A DNA stretch of 17,128 nt from contig JANBTH010000451.1 of the NCBI GenBank assembly GCA_027578815.1, forward strand, positions 1 through 17,128. Direction: 5' to 3'. Of the stretch, positions 7,814-16,860 are shown in pieces. Source of the DNA: Coemansia sp. RSA 1804 (lineage: Eukaryota; Kickxellomycota; Kickxellomycetes; Kickxellales; Kickxellaceae). Under the pieces are notes generated by a model, which searched no databases, was not told where the DNA came from, and saw nothing but the letters and a program-made list of their open reading frames with translations. Both the position numbers and the translations under genes were made by a program. The first letter of the stretch is position 1, and each line of letters begins with the position of its first letter.

Positions 7814-10800
7814 TTACTGTGCCAGAGGCAGGCCGTTGTTGGTAATGGACGGCAGGCCCAGAAACGACTGCCGGTTGTTTGGATTAGCCAGCCCCGACGG
7901 AAGCGTCACGGGATTTGACACTGGGAAGTTGACGAAGGCCTTGAGCTTGCCTGACTCGTACAGGCCACGCACGGTCCGGCGGCGGCGCTCGGAGATGCGC
8001 GAGCGCGGCATCACGTCGCGAGGAACAAAGACAATCTCGTCCAAAAGCACCTGATGCCGGTCCAGAACATTATTGAAGACAAGACACGCAGTGTTGGGCA
8101 AGAATGATTCGGACGGCGACTGTTTCAGCCCCACCACAGCCACAAGACGCAGCTTGGCGCCCTCCACGGCTGCAGCCATCAGCGTGCTGCTGTCAGCACC
8201 AGACGGCGACGATTGCAGCGTCGTCTGCATAACAACGCACTGGCCGGCAGCAGAGTCCTCACAGGCCTCCTCGACAGCCCGCTCAATGTCGGAGTAGAAG
8301 TACATGTACCCGTCGATAGTAAAGGTCTCGTTGACCTTGCCAGCAACAAACAAATAAGGCTCTGCTGGTGCTCCGCCATCCCCGCCTTGCGACACCTGCA
8401 GATAGAGGAACCCCAGGTCGCCTGTCCGCACAAACTCGTTGGCGTTGTCGCCCTCCAGCCCGCCAACCGAGTGAGTAGCAGTCATCAGCGGCCTACCTGC
8501 GTTTCCGCTGGCGCCAGCAAGCCCTGGAACCAGCGTCTGCTTCCGCGATGCGTTGCTGCGGCTGCACACCCAGACCTCGCCAATGCTCCCGGCTGGCAAC
8601 GCCTGCCGCGTGGCTGGATCTACTATGGCGACCATTGTGCTTCCCGACACCTTCCCCGAGTCCTGCAGCGTCAGATCGTGGAGCTCGCCTTCGACATGCG
8701 CATCCATCTCACCCGGCGGCGGCAGCGCAACAACCTTGCCACGACGCATCGCGTGCATGTCGAGGCGAAGCACCAGCGGGTTGACGCCGAGGTATGCTCT
8801 TGTGCTGATGCACGGGTTCATCAGTGTCCCGTATAGCGGGTTGATTGAGGTTTCGTCTAGATAGTACGGCGCAAAGAAGTCGCGGATGTTCATGTAGGCC
8901 AGTGGATCGACGCGCTCCTCGGTGGCAACAATAAAGTTCCGAACCGAGCTGAGGTTAAAACTGTACTGCCCAACATACGCAGATAGAAAGTTCATTGCGT
9001 GCTGCAGCATTGGAAGCGTGGTGAATGCGTCCTTGACCTTGTAGCGCTGCACAATCTCAAACCACGCGTTTGGCGCTGCGAAAAAGTCTGCTGGCGCAAG
9101 TAGCAGTGTGGTGCAACCCACATACACACCAATCACGGCGCAATGAAGAAGCCCATAGCCATTGTATGCGCGCACCGACGCAATCACCGGCAGGGTCGGC
9201 AGCATCTGGAAGTCGCCCTTCTGCTGCGAGCAGAACCCAAGCACAGATCTGTGCGAGTAGCTGACATACTGCGGCGTGGATGCCTGCGCGCCTGTGAACA
9301 CCATAAGCAGCGCTGTGCGTCCCGGATCCGCCCACTGAGGGTTGAACCGGAAGTTGCCGCGTCCGAGAACGTACTTTGGCGACTTTGGTGCCTTGGCCAG
9401 CGAGATGACTCCAGGCATCCTGTGCGCCCCTAGCAGCGACCGCATCGATGCCACACGCAGAGCCGTCTCCATCATCTTGCTTCTGAATATCTCCTCGCTG
9501 TGCTGGTCCACCAGGATGTAGTTCACCTTCATTTCACGCGCCGTTACCAGCAGCGGTGGCAGGTCGTCGCCCAGCCGCTGCAGATCTGGCGGAGACACTG
9601 GGATTGGAATAGCGCCGATGGCCAGGCATGCATGAATGGCAATGACAAAGCTCGGGCTGGGCGCTATGGCCACCAGGACATGGTCGCCTGCAACCACCCT
9701 CCGCTTGTCCAGCAGGAGCTGTGCAGCCCCTGACACCTTTGTCAGAAGCTTCTGGAATGTCATCGGCTTGAGGGGTCTTGCGCGCTCGTCAAACTGCACA
9801 AAAGCTGTCTGATCCGGATGCTTTGATGCACGCCAGACAAGGATGTCCGTGATGCTGCAGAACCCAGACAGATCCATCCCTGACACCTCGTCGATCGACG
9901 GCATTCCTTCCTCTAGGCTTGTCTGCTGGATCCACCGTCCATAAAGCGCCACGGACGGATCCTCTATGCCGCCTCCAACGCTGTCTTCTGGCAATGTAGC
10001 TGCAGGAGGAGGAAGATTCATAAACAGGTGGTCAGTCGACAGCTTGACATAGAGGCAATTGACCATCCCACTCTCGAATTGGTGGCGACAAAGCTGAGCG
10101 TTGACGGTCCGCTTGCCATACTGGTATGCGCGTGGCAGCGTGTCTGGAGGACAGAGTGCAACGGCATATGCATGGAGCCCATTTCTGTTGCGCAGAACGC
10201 CGTACACCTCCTCCGCAATTGTCGCATACATACCCGAGTTGTGCCGCACCTCGGCGGCAATCACTGGGAAATGCGTGTCATTGGCAAACATCTCAAACGC
10301 CGTGCACTCTGATATCTGCGGCAGATAGCGTCGAATCGTGCTGTTAATGTCGCCCGCGTAGTGGAATCCGAGCGACGGCTCAAGATACCACGCCGGCGTG
10401 CCCATAGACGCATCTAGCGTCGGATCGACTGTCAGCGTGCGAATGCGGTCTTCGTAGAACCCAAACACCAGGATCTGCCCATGTACAACAGCGCCCATCA
10501 GCCCTGTGCGCAGATATGTGCTGCTGCTGACAGCCTCAACAGTCGCGTCGACCTTGTATGTGAATCGCGCTGAAAATATGCTGTTGCTCAGCTTTGGAAG
10601 GCCCCAGAACCCATTTCCCAGCGACTGCGAGTCCATCCACAGCTCACCGATGGCATCTGCCGCACACAGTTCGCGCGTCTCTGGATCTACAACCGCCACT
10701 GTGGAGTCCAGTGCTGGGAATCCAAACGACTGGTAGCGCACAGTTCCAATCTCGTCAATCTCGGCCTCGTTCCTCTTATCCGGAAGAAGCGCTATCCGGT

Positions 10801-13800
10801 TCTGTCTAAACGCTTCTCTGTCAAGCACAAACTCGTATCTCACAGCTCCATCAACGCCAACATTTACAGGCGGATGTCCAGACAAGCAGTCCCGCATTGC
10901 CATTAGCGCACTGCCATGCTCAGCCAGCGTGCACACTGCTGTCACCACAGGATGTCCCTCGGTGTCTGCAATTCCCTGGTACGGACACCCAAACGGATGC
11001 AGTACGTTCTTGTTGAATGTCTCGTGGAAAACAGGGTCGATGTACAGCGTGTCTATAAGGCAAAGACGCAAGCGCGCAAGATTTGGCGGCGTCTTTTTAC
11101 TGTAGTCAATTATCTCCCTCGGATCGTCGGTCGCAACAGAAAGCACGGAATGTAGCCCCGTATAGTCGCTAATCGCAACAGTGGCTCTATACCGTGTCAA
11201 AAGGTTTATATATGCCCTGGCCATGTCGCATAGAGCACTGCTTACATAGACCGACTGGTGTCCACCATAGCATCCGCCGAATATCCCGTAAACCAGCCCA
11301 AAGTGCTGCCGGGGCTCAATATGGAACACTACCACATCCTTGAATACAGCAACATTTGCACTTGGTGTTTTGGTGGTCTTGTCGCCAATCCCGCTGCCAA
11401 AGTCACCAACGGAGTTCAAATAGCTCTTGCCCACAACCGACGGTCGTCTATACCCGCCATTCTGAGCTGATCCGGTCACTGGAAGGCTGCTGCCTTCACC
11501 ACGTGGCTGTTTGTAGTTCTGCTGCACCTGCTGTCTTTGCGACTGCTGTGACAGTGTCGAGAGATTAGAGGCAGCACGCATCCTGCTGTTGCCATCCCCT
11601 ATATGAAGGCTAGCCAGACTGTTCCTGGTGCTACTGAGGGACAGCTTGTTCCCAATGCTACTGTCTCCGATAACCGACTCTCGCGCACGCGACCCGCGCC
11701 TTATCTTTGAGCGAGAACCAACGTTGCGCAGCTTTCCGAGGAATCCAGTCGACCCACCCCACATCTTGCCAAAGCTTCCGTGGCTGCCATGCTTTTCTTT
11801 CTCAACCACAGGACTGGTCGGAGCTGCTGCATTGTTTTGACTGTGACTATAGTTGTAATTGTCAACGTTATGCACTGTTGGCGCCTCCAGATGAGAGGTG
11901 GTTGTCGATGGGCTGCTTTGCGGATCGTAGTCGTTCCCAGTGTCAGCCAGCCCAAACGAATAGTCCTGTGTGTGCCCGGTATCCTCATCCTCATCGAGTT
12001 CAACCCTGTGCTTGTATTTGCGCCCAGTGTCAAGCATGCCCGTGCTCATCATCCATGTGGCGCACTGCCTCATAATCGCTCCGTGCGTAATCTGGACTCC
12101 CTTGAGCTCGCCATTTGGGCTTTTGCTAAACTCGATATACGCAAGATCGTCGGGGCTGATGTTGTCTATCTTGATGTCAGTCTGGCTGTTGTACACAAAG
12201 TCGGTCACTGGTCGCGCGTGAAATTGGCTTGACGGGTTCTGCGCGCCAACAGCAGACAGAACAGCCCCGCCAAGATTATCTGTACGCACCCATGACACTG
12301 CTGTCGGCCACCCAGGCCCGACGTTGTTCTGCGCAATGTCCTTGTGCAGTGTCTTGATGTTGAGTTCGGTGGTAAGCACGATTGCTGCGTTTGTTGAATT
12401 CAGCACATGAACAAGCTCTGCATAAGAGTCGCCAGCAACTATTGGAACAGCGCAGATACCCGCGTAGAAGCATCCATAAAGGCTGCCCACAAAATCAAGC
12501 ATCTCGTATTTGCGGTACACCAAGGCAACCCTGTCGCCCCACACGCTTACGCCCTTCTGCCGCAATAACTGAACTACCTGTATTGCGCGTGTGTGGAGTC
12601 CAGACCACGTCCAAGACCCAATCTCCTTTCCTTTGGTGTCAATGCACGTGTACGCAATCTCGTTTGGCGTTGCTGACGCGCGGAAGCGGAGTATCGATGG
12701 TAAGCTGTTGTGAGACGTCATCAATTGCTTGAGCTTGCCCGAGTAAACATCATCCGGCAGACTACGTGGGTACGCTATCGCACCAATCCCAGTAGACATG
12801 GGCGCTTGCTGTGCAATCGGCGCCTGTGGCTGTCCGGCTGCCATGAGCTGCATACTCGCACTTGTGTCCTGGAGTGGCTCTTGCATTCCGTAACTGTAGG
12901 CAATGTCCTCGGGTGGTGCAGAGTGATGTACAAAGTCGTGCGTAGGATGTGCGTTTGAAGAAGAAGGCAGCAAAGCTGTTCCGTCGGATGTCGCCCTTCC
13001 CAGTGGTGCTGTATTTAGCAGGCTTGTGTTGGCCTTCTCAAGAGCATCTGACCCTTCGAGGCCATACTGTACAGGCCGAGCGCCACCGCCAAGCATATAT
13101 GGATCGCTGGTGGCAGGTGCAATGTCCATGCCACTGCTGAGGCTGGGCGATACACCACCCTGTATCGAGTAATCAACCGCATGTGCCGCTTGAAAGTGCA
13201 TCTTGCCAGCTGACTCTTTCGCAGAAAAAGCACTAGCATTGTTAAAAGCAGGGTTATTACCACCATTTCTCGGGCTATTCGGCTCAGACCTTGCTAATAC
13301 GGGCGCCATTGCAAAGGCCGACGGCGACGCTGACGCCGATACCCCTGCTGATGCTGGTACCGAATTAGTCACCAAAAGCGGAGTGTCTGGAATGTCAAAG
13401 TTGGTTGGGATCTCTAGTTCGTACTCTTCTGCATAGTACGATGCGCGACCAATTCCAGGCGTACCAGCATTTGTGGGCCGTCTATGTGCGCGTGTTCCCA
13501 GCGTAAGACGCCGCTTGGGACGGGCTGATACAGGTTGCTGCTGCTGCCGATTCTCTTCCTGATGTGGGTACAGATAGTCCATAGCATCCAGAACAGAAGT
13601 GTGGTCAAGATCGTCTTTGGACTGCGTCTCCTTCGCAGGCTTGCTCGACGCTTGGCTGTTGTTTCCGGACCTGCCGTATTCTCTGTAGCTACCATCATCC
13701 TCAATGTACGATGCATCGATCATTCGGAGATAGCGCTCGGAATCCTCTTGGCTCATACGATTCTGTCCGCCGGGAATAGAATGCTGGTTTGGTGGCAAAC

Positions 13801-15550
13801 TACCAGTCACTGGCATTGACAAAGTATCGTGTCCCTGGCCGTTTGTAGAGCCAGCGATAGGCGCAGACCGTGAAGGATGCAGCCGAGTGCTGCTGTTTTG
13901 ATAGTCAGATCCCGACGCAATGTCGGATACTTCCACGCTATCCTCAAAGTTGCCTGCCAGACGCTCCGCATAAGAAAAGTCCATTGACATGGAAGCGTTT
14001 CTTACAGAAAGAGGTGTCGAGTCTGGCAACTCTTGCACTCCAGAGCCGTCGGCCGGCGCAGAAGAGGATTTATCGTCAGTATCAGCGTGAATTGGGTGAT
14101 CCCTAGTAGCTTTAGATGAGGACTCTCGAGCCATTTCATCTAGGGTGATGGTCCCATCCGCGCTAGGACTCGTTGCTTCATTATCAGTACCACCGCTTCT
14201 TGCCGTATATTGTCTGTCAAGGCCGCGAATGCGCTCATCGTAGGCCGGCGAGGTGTTGCCAAAGTCATCAATCCCAGGAGGTACTCCGGAAATTGGTGTA
14301 GCTCCCGATGAGTGTGGTACTGGTGTTGACGGGCCGGTGCGTTGCTGAAACCCATTATTAGACCCGTCTTGCTCGAGGCCGGGAGTAACAAACCGCGTAT
14401 TAACAAAGTTGGTGGAGGTTGGTGTCTCTGGAGTGAGCATGCTTGCAATTGGAGACGTGATGTTGGCATCACCGACGTTTCCTGTTCCATTTTCAAAGAC
14501 ATAGTCCGAATCCACAGCAAAGTCCTGAGACTGTGGATGACGCCCGTTGATGGAGACAGACTCTCCATGTCCGTTGCGAAATCCAGCACGGATATCGCTG
14601 TCCGTGCTCTGGCCATCCGTGGGAAGTGGATATTCTGCATAATCATTAGTTGCGGTACTAACGGTGACTGGCGAGACACTGTTAGCTGCTAGAGGCGGAT
14701 TTGAGGGAGCCCGATTCCGGTTCATCGCGCTGTTGGATATGATACTGGGGTTGAATTCTGTTGGACCAAGAGCGTCAAGATCACCAAGAATACTATTGCT
14801 GCTGCTGTCGTCCGAATAAAGATCTTGGTTTGTGCGAGACAACTGGGCGCCATACGGGTCCATCATGTCGTGGAGCGCATTGTATGCGCGGCCAGAAGAT
14901 ATTTCGACATCGAAGCGAGAATCCTCATCGTTCTCTGTGCCTGCTTCAACGTTTCTGTATGGAGCACGTCCGCTGCTTGGCAGCCTTGGGACAGGTGGTG
15001 CATTCTGAATCGGCGACCCAAAGCTGAATTCGAAATTAGGGCCCTCCTGTGTTGATGGGCGGACCATCCTTTGGCTGCTGGACTCCGGAATGGTGATTGC
15101 GGGAAGTGGCGGGGTGCCTGCATAATATTCGTCGTCGTTGTCGTCTGCTTCAAGATCATCAAGAAGCGCCTCGAGGTTTATGCCTGGCTTTCGAAAGCCA
15201 GCTACCGTCGATTTGCGTGCATCGTAGTACAAGCGCTTCGACCCATTCCGTTGACCAACCCCGGTGCCGCGCCCCAGTCGAGCCTGCACGATAGGCTGTG
15301 GGCTCGGAGAAGCTGGTCCTTCAATGTGTGGTTTTGGCGATACAGCACCGTTGGACTCGCCTTGCGGCTGATGCTCTTTGTTTTGTGTGGGTTCGCTTGC
15401 TTGATATTCGCCCATTATTTTGGCCAACCTCTTGTCGAAGCCCTTTTGCGTGATCTCGCCATCTCTGAGCTCAAGCTGGATATCGCGTATCCGTGCTTGG
15501 TAGACTAGTGGCAGCTCATCGAACGCGGGTATCGGTGTGGCTTCGCTCAT
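7814..15550 (-). CDS. DIP2: DIP2/Cps1 family protein: DMAP1-binding-like N-terminus plus two FAAL-like adenylate-forming domains
   Basis: A single exon of 2578 aa. I chose ATG 15550 (MSEATPIPAF; A at -3) because the codons upstream hold no ATG before an in-frame TAA 18 codons away. Residues 2-55 match a DMAP1-binding domain (LELRDGEITQKGFDKRL). Residues about 56-930 are Ser/Asn/Pro-rich, with a basic RPKRRL patch (677-682). Adenylation domain 1 (about 945-1880) has A3-like SKSPNGELKG (Lys1150) and an A7-like RTGLMG where Leu1684 replaces Asp. It carries a low-complexity insertion at about 1175-1397. Domain 2 (about 1895-2578) has A3-like TGAQASTPQYV (Gln2094 for Lys), intact RTGDLG (Asp2378) and a C-terminal PRSRISERR with no Lys where A10 normally has it. 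Homologues include animal DIP2, Cochliobolus CPS1 and yeast Cmr2. DIP2 proteins are reported to control diacylglycerol pools through FAAL-like domains, and CPS1 affects virulence in plant pathogens. The length exceeds the roughly 1500-2000 aa usual for the family, mostly because of the low-complexity parts. Confidence 0.93.
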   Translation of the reverse strand: MSEATPIPAFDELPLVYQARIRDIQLELRDGEITQKGFDKRLAKIMGEYQASEPTQNKEHQPQGESNGAVSPKPHIEGPASPSPQPIVQARLGRGTGVGQRNGSKRLYYDARKSTVAGFRKPGINLEALLDDLEADDNDDEYYAGTPPLPAITIPESSSQRMVRPSTQEGPNFEFSFGSPIQNAPPVPRLPSSGRAPYRNVEAGTENDEDSRFDVEISSGRAYNALHDMMDPYGAQLSRTNQDLYSDDSSSNSILGDLDALGPTEFNPSIISNSAMNRNRAPSNPPLAANSVSPVTVSTATNDYAEYPLPTDGQSTDSDIRAGFRNGHGESVSINGRHPQSQDFAVDSDYVFENGTGNVGDANITSPIASMLTPETPTSTNFVNTRFVTPGLEQDGSNNGFQQRTGPSTPVPHSSGATPISGVPPGIDDFGNTSPAYDERIRGLDRQYTARSGGTDNEATSPSADGTITLDEMARESSSKATRDHPIHADTDDKSSSAPADGSGVQELPDSTPLSVRNASMSMDFSYAERLAGNFEDSVEVSDIASGSDYQNSSTRLHPSRSAPIAGSTNGQGHDTLSMPVTGSLPPNQHSIPGGQNRMSQEDSERYLRMIDASYIEDDGSYREYGRSGNNSQASSKPAKETQSKDDLDHTSVLDAMDYLYPHQEENRQQQQPVSARPKRRLTLGTRAHRRPTNAGTPGIGRASYYAEEYELEIPTNFDIPDTPLLVTNSVPASAGVSASASPSAFAMAPVLARSEPNSPRNGGNNPAFNNASAFSAKESAGKMHFQAAHAVDYSIQGGVSPSLSSGMDIAPATSDPYMLGGGARPVQYGLEGSDALEKANTSLLNTAPLGRATSDGTALLPSSSNAHPTHDFVHHSAPPEDIAYSYGMQEPLQDTSASMQLMAAGQPQAPIAQQAPMSTGIGAIAYPRSLPDDVYSGKLKQLMTSHNSLPSILRFRASATPNEIAYTCIDTKGKEIGSWTWSGLHTRAIQVVQLLRQKGVSVWGDRVALVYRKYEMLDFVGSLYGCFYAGICAVPIVAGDSYAELVHVLNSTNAAIVLTTELNIKTLHKDIAQNNVGPGWPTAVSWVRTDNLGGAVLSAVGAQNPSSQFHARPVTDFVYNSQTDIKIDNISPDDLAYIEFSKSPNGELKGVQITHGAIMRQCATWMMSTGMLDTGRKYKHRVELDEDEDTGHTQDYSFGLADTGNDYDPQSSPSTTTSHLEAPTVHNVDNYNYSHSQNNAAAPTSPVVEKEKHGSHGSFGKMWGGSTGFLGKLRNVGSRSKIRRGSRARESVIGDSSIGNKLSLSSTRNSLASLHIGDGNSRMRAASNLSTLSQQSQRQQVQQNYKQPRGEGSSLPVTGSAQNGGYRRPSVVGKSYLNSVGDFGSGIGDKTTKTPSANVAVFKDVVVFHIEPRQHFGLVYGIFGGCYGGHQSVYVSSALCDMARAYINLLTRYRATVAISDYTGLHSVLSVATDDPREIIDYSKKTPPNLARLRLCLIDTLYIDPVFHETFNKNVLHPFGCPYQGIADTEGHPVVTAVCTLAEHGSALMAMRDCLSGHPPVNVGVDGAVRYEFVLDREAFRQNRIALLPDKRNEAEIDEIGTVRYQSFGFPALDSTVAVVDPETRELCAADAIGELWMDSQSLGNGFWGLPKLSNSIFSARFTYKVDATVEAVSSSTYLRTGLMGAVVHGQILVFGFYEDRIRTLTVDPTLDASMGTPAWYLEPSLGFHYAGDINSTIRRYLPQISECTAFEMFANDTHFPVIAAEVRHNSGMYATIAEEVYGVLRNRNGLHAYAVALCPPDTLPRAYQYGKRTVNAQLCRHQFESGMVNCLYVKLSTDHLFMNLPPPAATLPEDSVGGGIEDPSVALYGRWIQQTSLEEGMPSIDEVSGMDLSGFCSITDILVWRASKHPDQTAFVQFDERARPLKPMTFQKLLTKVSGAAQLLLDKRRVVAGDHVLVAIAPSPSFVIAIHACLAIGAIPIPVSPPDLQRLGDDLPPLLVTAREMKVNYILVDQHSEEIFRSKMMETALRVASMRSLLGAHRMPGVISLAKAPKSPKYVLGRGNFRFNPQWADPGRTALLMVFTGAQASTPQYVSYSHRSVLGFCSQQKGDFQMLPTLPVIASVRAYNGYGLLHCAVIGVYVGCTTLLLAPADFFAAPNAWFEIVQRYKVKDAFTTLPMLQHAMNFLSAYVGQYSFNLSSVRNFIVATEERVDPLAYMNIRDFFAPYYLDETSINPLYGTLMNPCISTRAYLGVNPLVLRLDMHAMRRGKVVALPPPGEMDAHVEGELHDLTLQDSGKVSGSTMVAIVDPATRQALPAGSIGEVWVCSRSNASRKQTLVPGLAGASGNAGRPLMTATHSVGGLEGDNANEFVRTGDLGFLYLQVSQGGDGGAPAEPYLFVAGKVNETFTIDGYMYFYSDIERAVEEACEDSAAGQCVVMQTTLQSSPSGADSSTLMAAAVEGAKLRLVAVVGLKQSPSESFLPNTACLVFNNVLDRHQVLLDEIVFVPRDVMPRSRISERRRRTVRGLYESGKLKAFVNFPVSNPVTLPSGLANPNNRQSFLGLPSITNNGLPLAQ

Positions 15551-15740
15551 TGTAGCCACGCACAGCTTGGATGGGAGGATGTAGTACTGGAACCGGTCAC
15601 GTTATACTATTCAGAAGAGTGGCAGATAAGAAATGAGGCAAAGGCGAATTGCACAGTACAATGTGGCACAGCGCCGCTTATCAGCAGAATTGAATTTAGT
15701 TGGGTGTGTGCTGCGAATTGACGTGCTGCAGATATTTAGT

Positions 15741-15803
15741 TCAAAAAGAACAGGAATTAAACAGAGAAAGAATAGAAATATTACTAATATAGCAACACAG
15801 CAT
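15741..15803 (-). other. Candidate 20-codon uORF in the DIP2 leader
   Basis: ATG at 15803 opens 20 codons ending in TGA at 15741, about 190 nt before the main ATG. It would be in the transcript if the TATA-like box at 15966 is used, and would be removed by the leader intron proposed at 15607-16369. Confidence 0.25.
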
Positions 15804-15965
15804 GGAGAAGAACGCAGTAGTCTCGTTGGCGGAGAGATGAGCCAAGCAAGAGTAGTGGTGGGGCACACCTCCACCTGCCTCTTCTGCTTTAAAGAAATGA
15901 CTGTATGGTTTGGAGAGGGGGGTTGGAAACAGGGCGTGCGGAGTGAGCTCCAAAGTCGTGTATCA

Positions 15966-15973
15966 TATTTATA
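15966..15973 (-). promoter_or_regulatory. TATA-like box upstream of DIP2
   Basis: TATAAATA on the minus strand, about 415 nt upstream of the DIP2-like ATG. If used, transcription would start near 15935 and leave a leader of roughly 390 nt. This is the best TATA match in the spacer, but such A/T strings also occur by chance. Confidence 0.4.
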
Positions 15974-16168
15974 AACAAGACAGGTCTGCTTCTCTGTTGA
16001 TTCCACTTTTATCCACAAAGGCCTTTTATTTCTCGCATCTCATTCCTGTTTCATAAACACAAAACATCCAAACAAACAAGCCGGATCTGCATGGGATTTA
16101 TTGGCCAAATGATGGCCTCCATGCACCTGTGGTCCAAAGGAAATAAGCAGAACAAAGGCCAGTAGTGG

Positions 16169-16183
16169 GTGATAGGTTATCAC
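16169..16183. promoter_or_regulatory. Inverted pair of GATA-factor sites
   Basis: GTGATA-GGT-TATCAC is a perfect 6-3-6 palindrome. It contains TGATAG on the plus strand and TGATAA on the minus strand, both fitting the fungal GATA-factor consensus HGATAR. It lies about 620 bp upstream of the DIP2-like ATG. GATA factors in fungi typically respond to nitrogen status, iron or light. Confidence 0.45.
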
Positions 16184-16816
16184 AACTCATTCGGTCTTCT
16201 GCCTGGTTTTGGAGCTGGCTCTACTGCGATCATCCCCAGTGGCATTCACAAAGCAAGCATCAGCAGCATAAAAAGAACAGACATAGCAAAGTGCATTGAT
16301 AATACACAAGGGCGTGTGTTTTGTCCACTAGCCTAGTGCAAGCTGCAGTTGCTTGGAACACGCACATACCTTTGCCTTTTTCTTTTTCTTCTTCAAAGAA
16401 TCGAATGCGAACGAGATATATGTAGACCGCCAAGGCTTTCTTGCGCTTGCGATGCAGAGAACGCAGCTTGCGGCCCTGCTCTTTGCAAGTGGCAATCAAA
16501 GACGGAGAGAAAGAGAGGTTTGAGTGTGGCAAAGGACTAGCAGGGAACGAGTTGGCGTAGGAGAATGGATAATGGCGCTTTTGCTATTTCGCTTAACAGG
16601 TGTTTGGAGAAAAGAGATTAAGGAGAAAGACAAGGCCGTAGTGGCACTTGTTTATGGCTTGCTGGGCCTTGCAACGAAACTGTCCTCAATTGCTGCTAAG
16701 AGAACAATGGAGAGGGCGCTAGGAGGGTGAGAGAAAGCCACGAGAACAGCAGAAAAAGTATACTAGTTTAACGAAATAAGAGAATTATAAATTTTGATAG
16801 CAGATTGGTATGAAAA

Positions 16817-16860
16817 GGAAAAAGGGCAGAGAAAAGAAAAGGGGATCTGTGCCTTTTTCC
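16817..16860. repeat. Long inverted repeat (9 + 4 bp stem)
   Basis: GGAAAAAGG at 16817-16825 pairs with CCTTTTTCC at 16852-16860. After a small internal loop, CAGA at 16827-16830 pairs with TCTG at 16846-16849, around a 15-nt loop. The arms are purine-only and pyrimidine-only. No gene overlaps it, and its role is unknown. Confidence 0.6.

Larger units (their letters stand above)
15607..16369 (-). other. Possible leader intron of the DIP2-like gene
   Basis: There is a consensus-quality donor, CAAAG|GTATGT, at 16369. A pyrimidine-rich acceptor, CCACTCTTCTGAATAG, ends at 15607, with CTCAT upstream as a possible branch site. Splicing would leave an ATG-free stretch of 56 nt before the start codon. 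The 763-nt size is large next to the coding introns here, and no coding potential supports the upstream exon. Confidence 0.25.

Noticed and set aside
8213..8836. 207-codon plus-strand ORF opposite DIP2, and similar ones at 11780-12232, 15071-15508 and elsewhere
   Set aside because: They are antisense shadows of a long coding exon with biased codon use. They show no domain and many begin without ATG.
15557..15559. GTG as the start of the DIP2-like protein, three codons upstream of ATG 15550
   Set aside because: Nuclear genes rarely start at GTG, and an ATG with A at -3 follows at once. An in-frame TAA lies 18 codons upstream of that ATG.
15633..15974. 113-codon plus-strand ORF with an ATG in the DIP2 upstream region
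   Set aside because: It has no domain, lies opposite the likely promoter and leader, and its composition looks non-coding.
16260..16532. Basic minus-strand stretch (KEQGRKLRSLHRKRKKALAV) resembling a small basic protein and ending at a good donor
   Set aside because: It has no ATG, no recognised family and, if spliced to 15606, meets a stop at once.
16524..16730. 68-codon plus-strand ORF in the right spacer
   Set aside because: It starts at GTG, has low information content and no match to any family I know.
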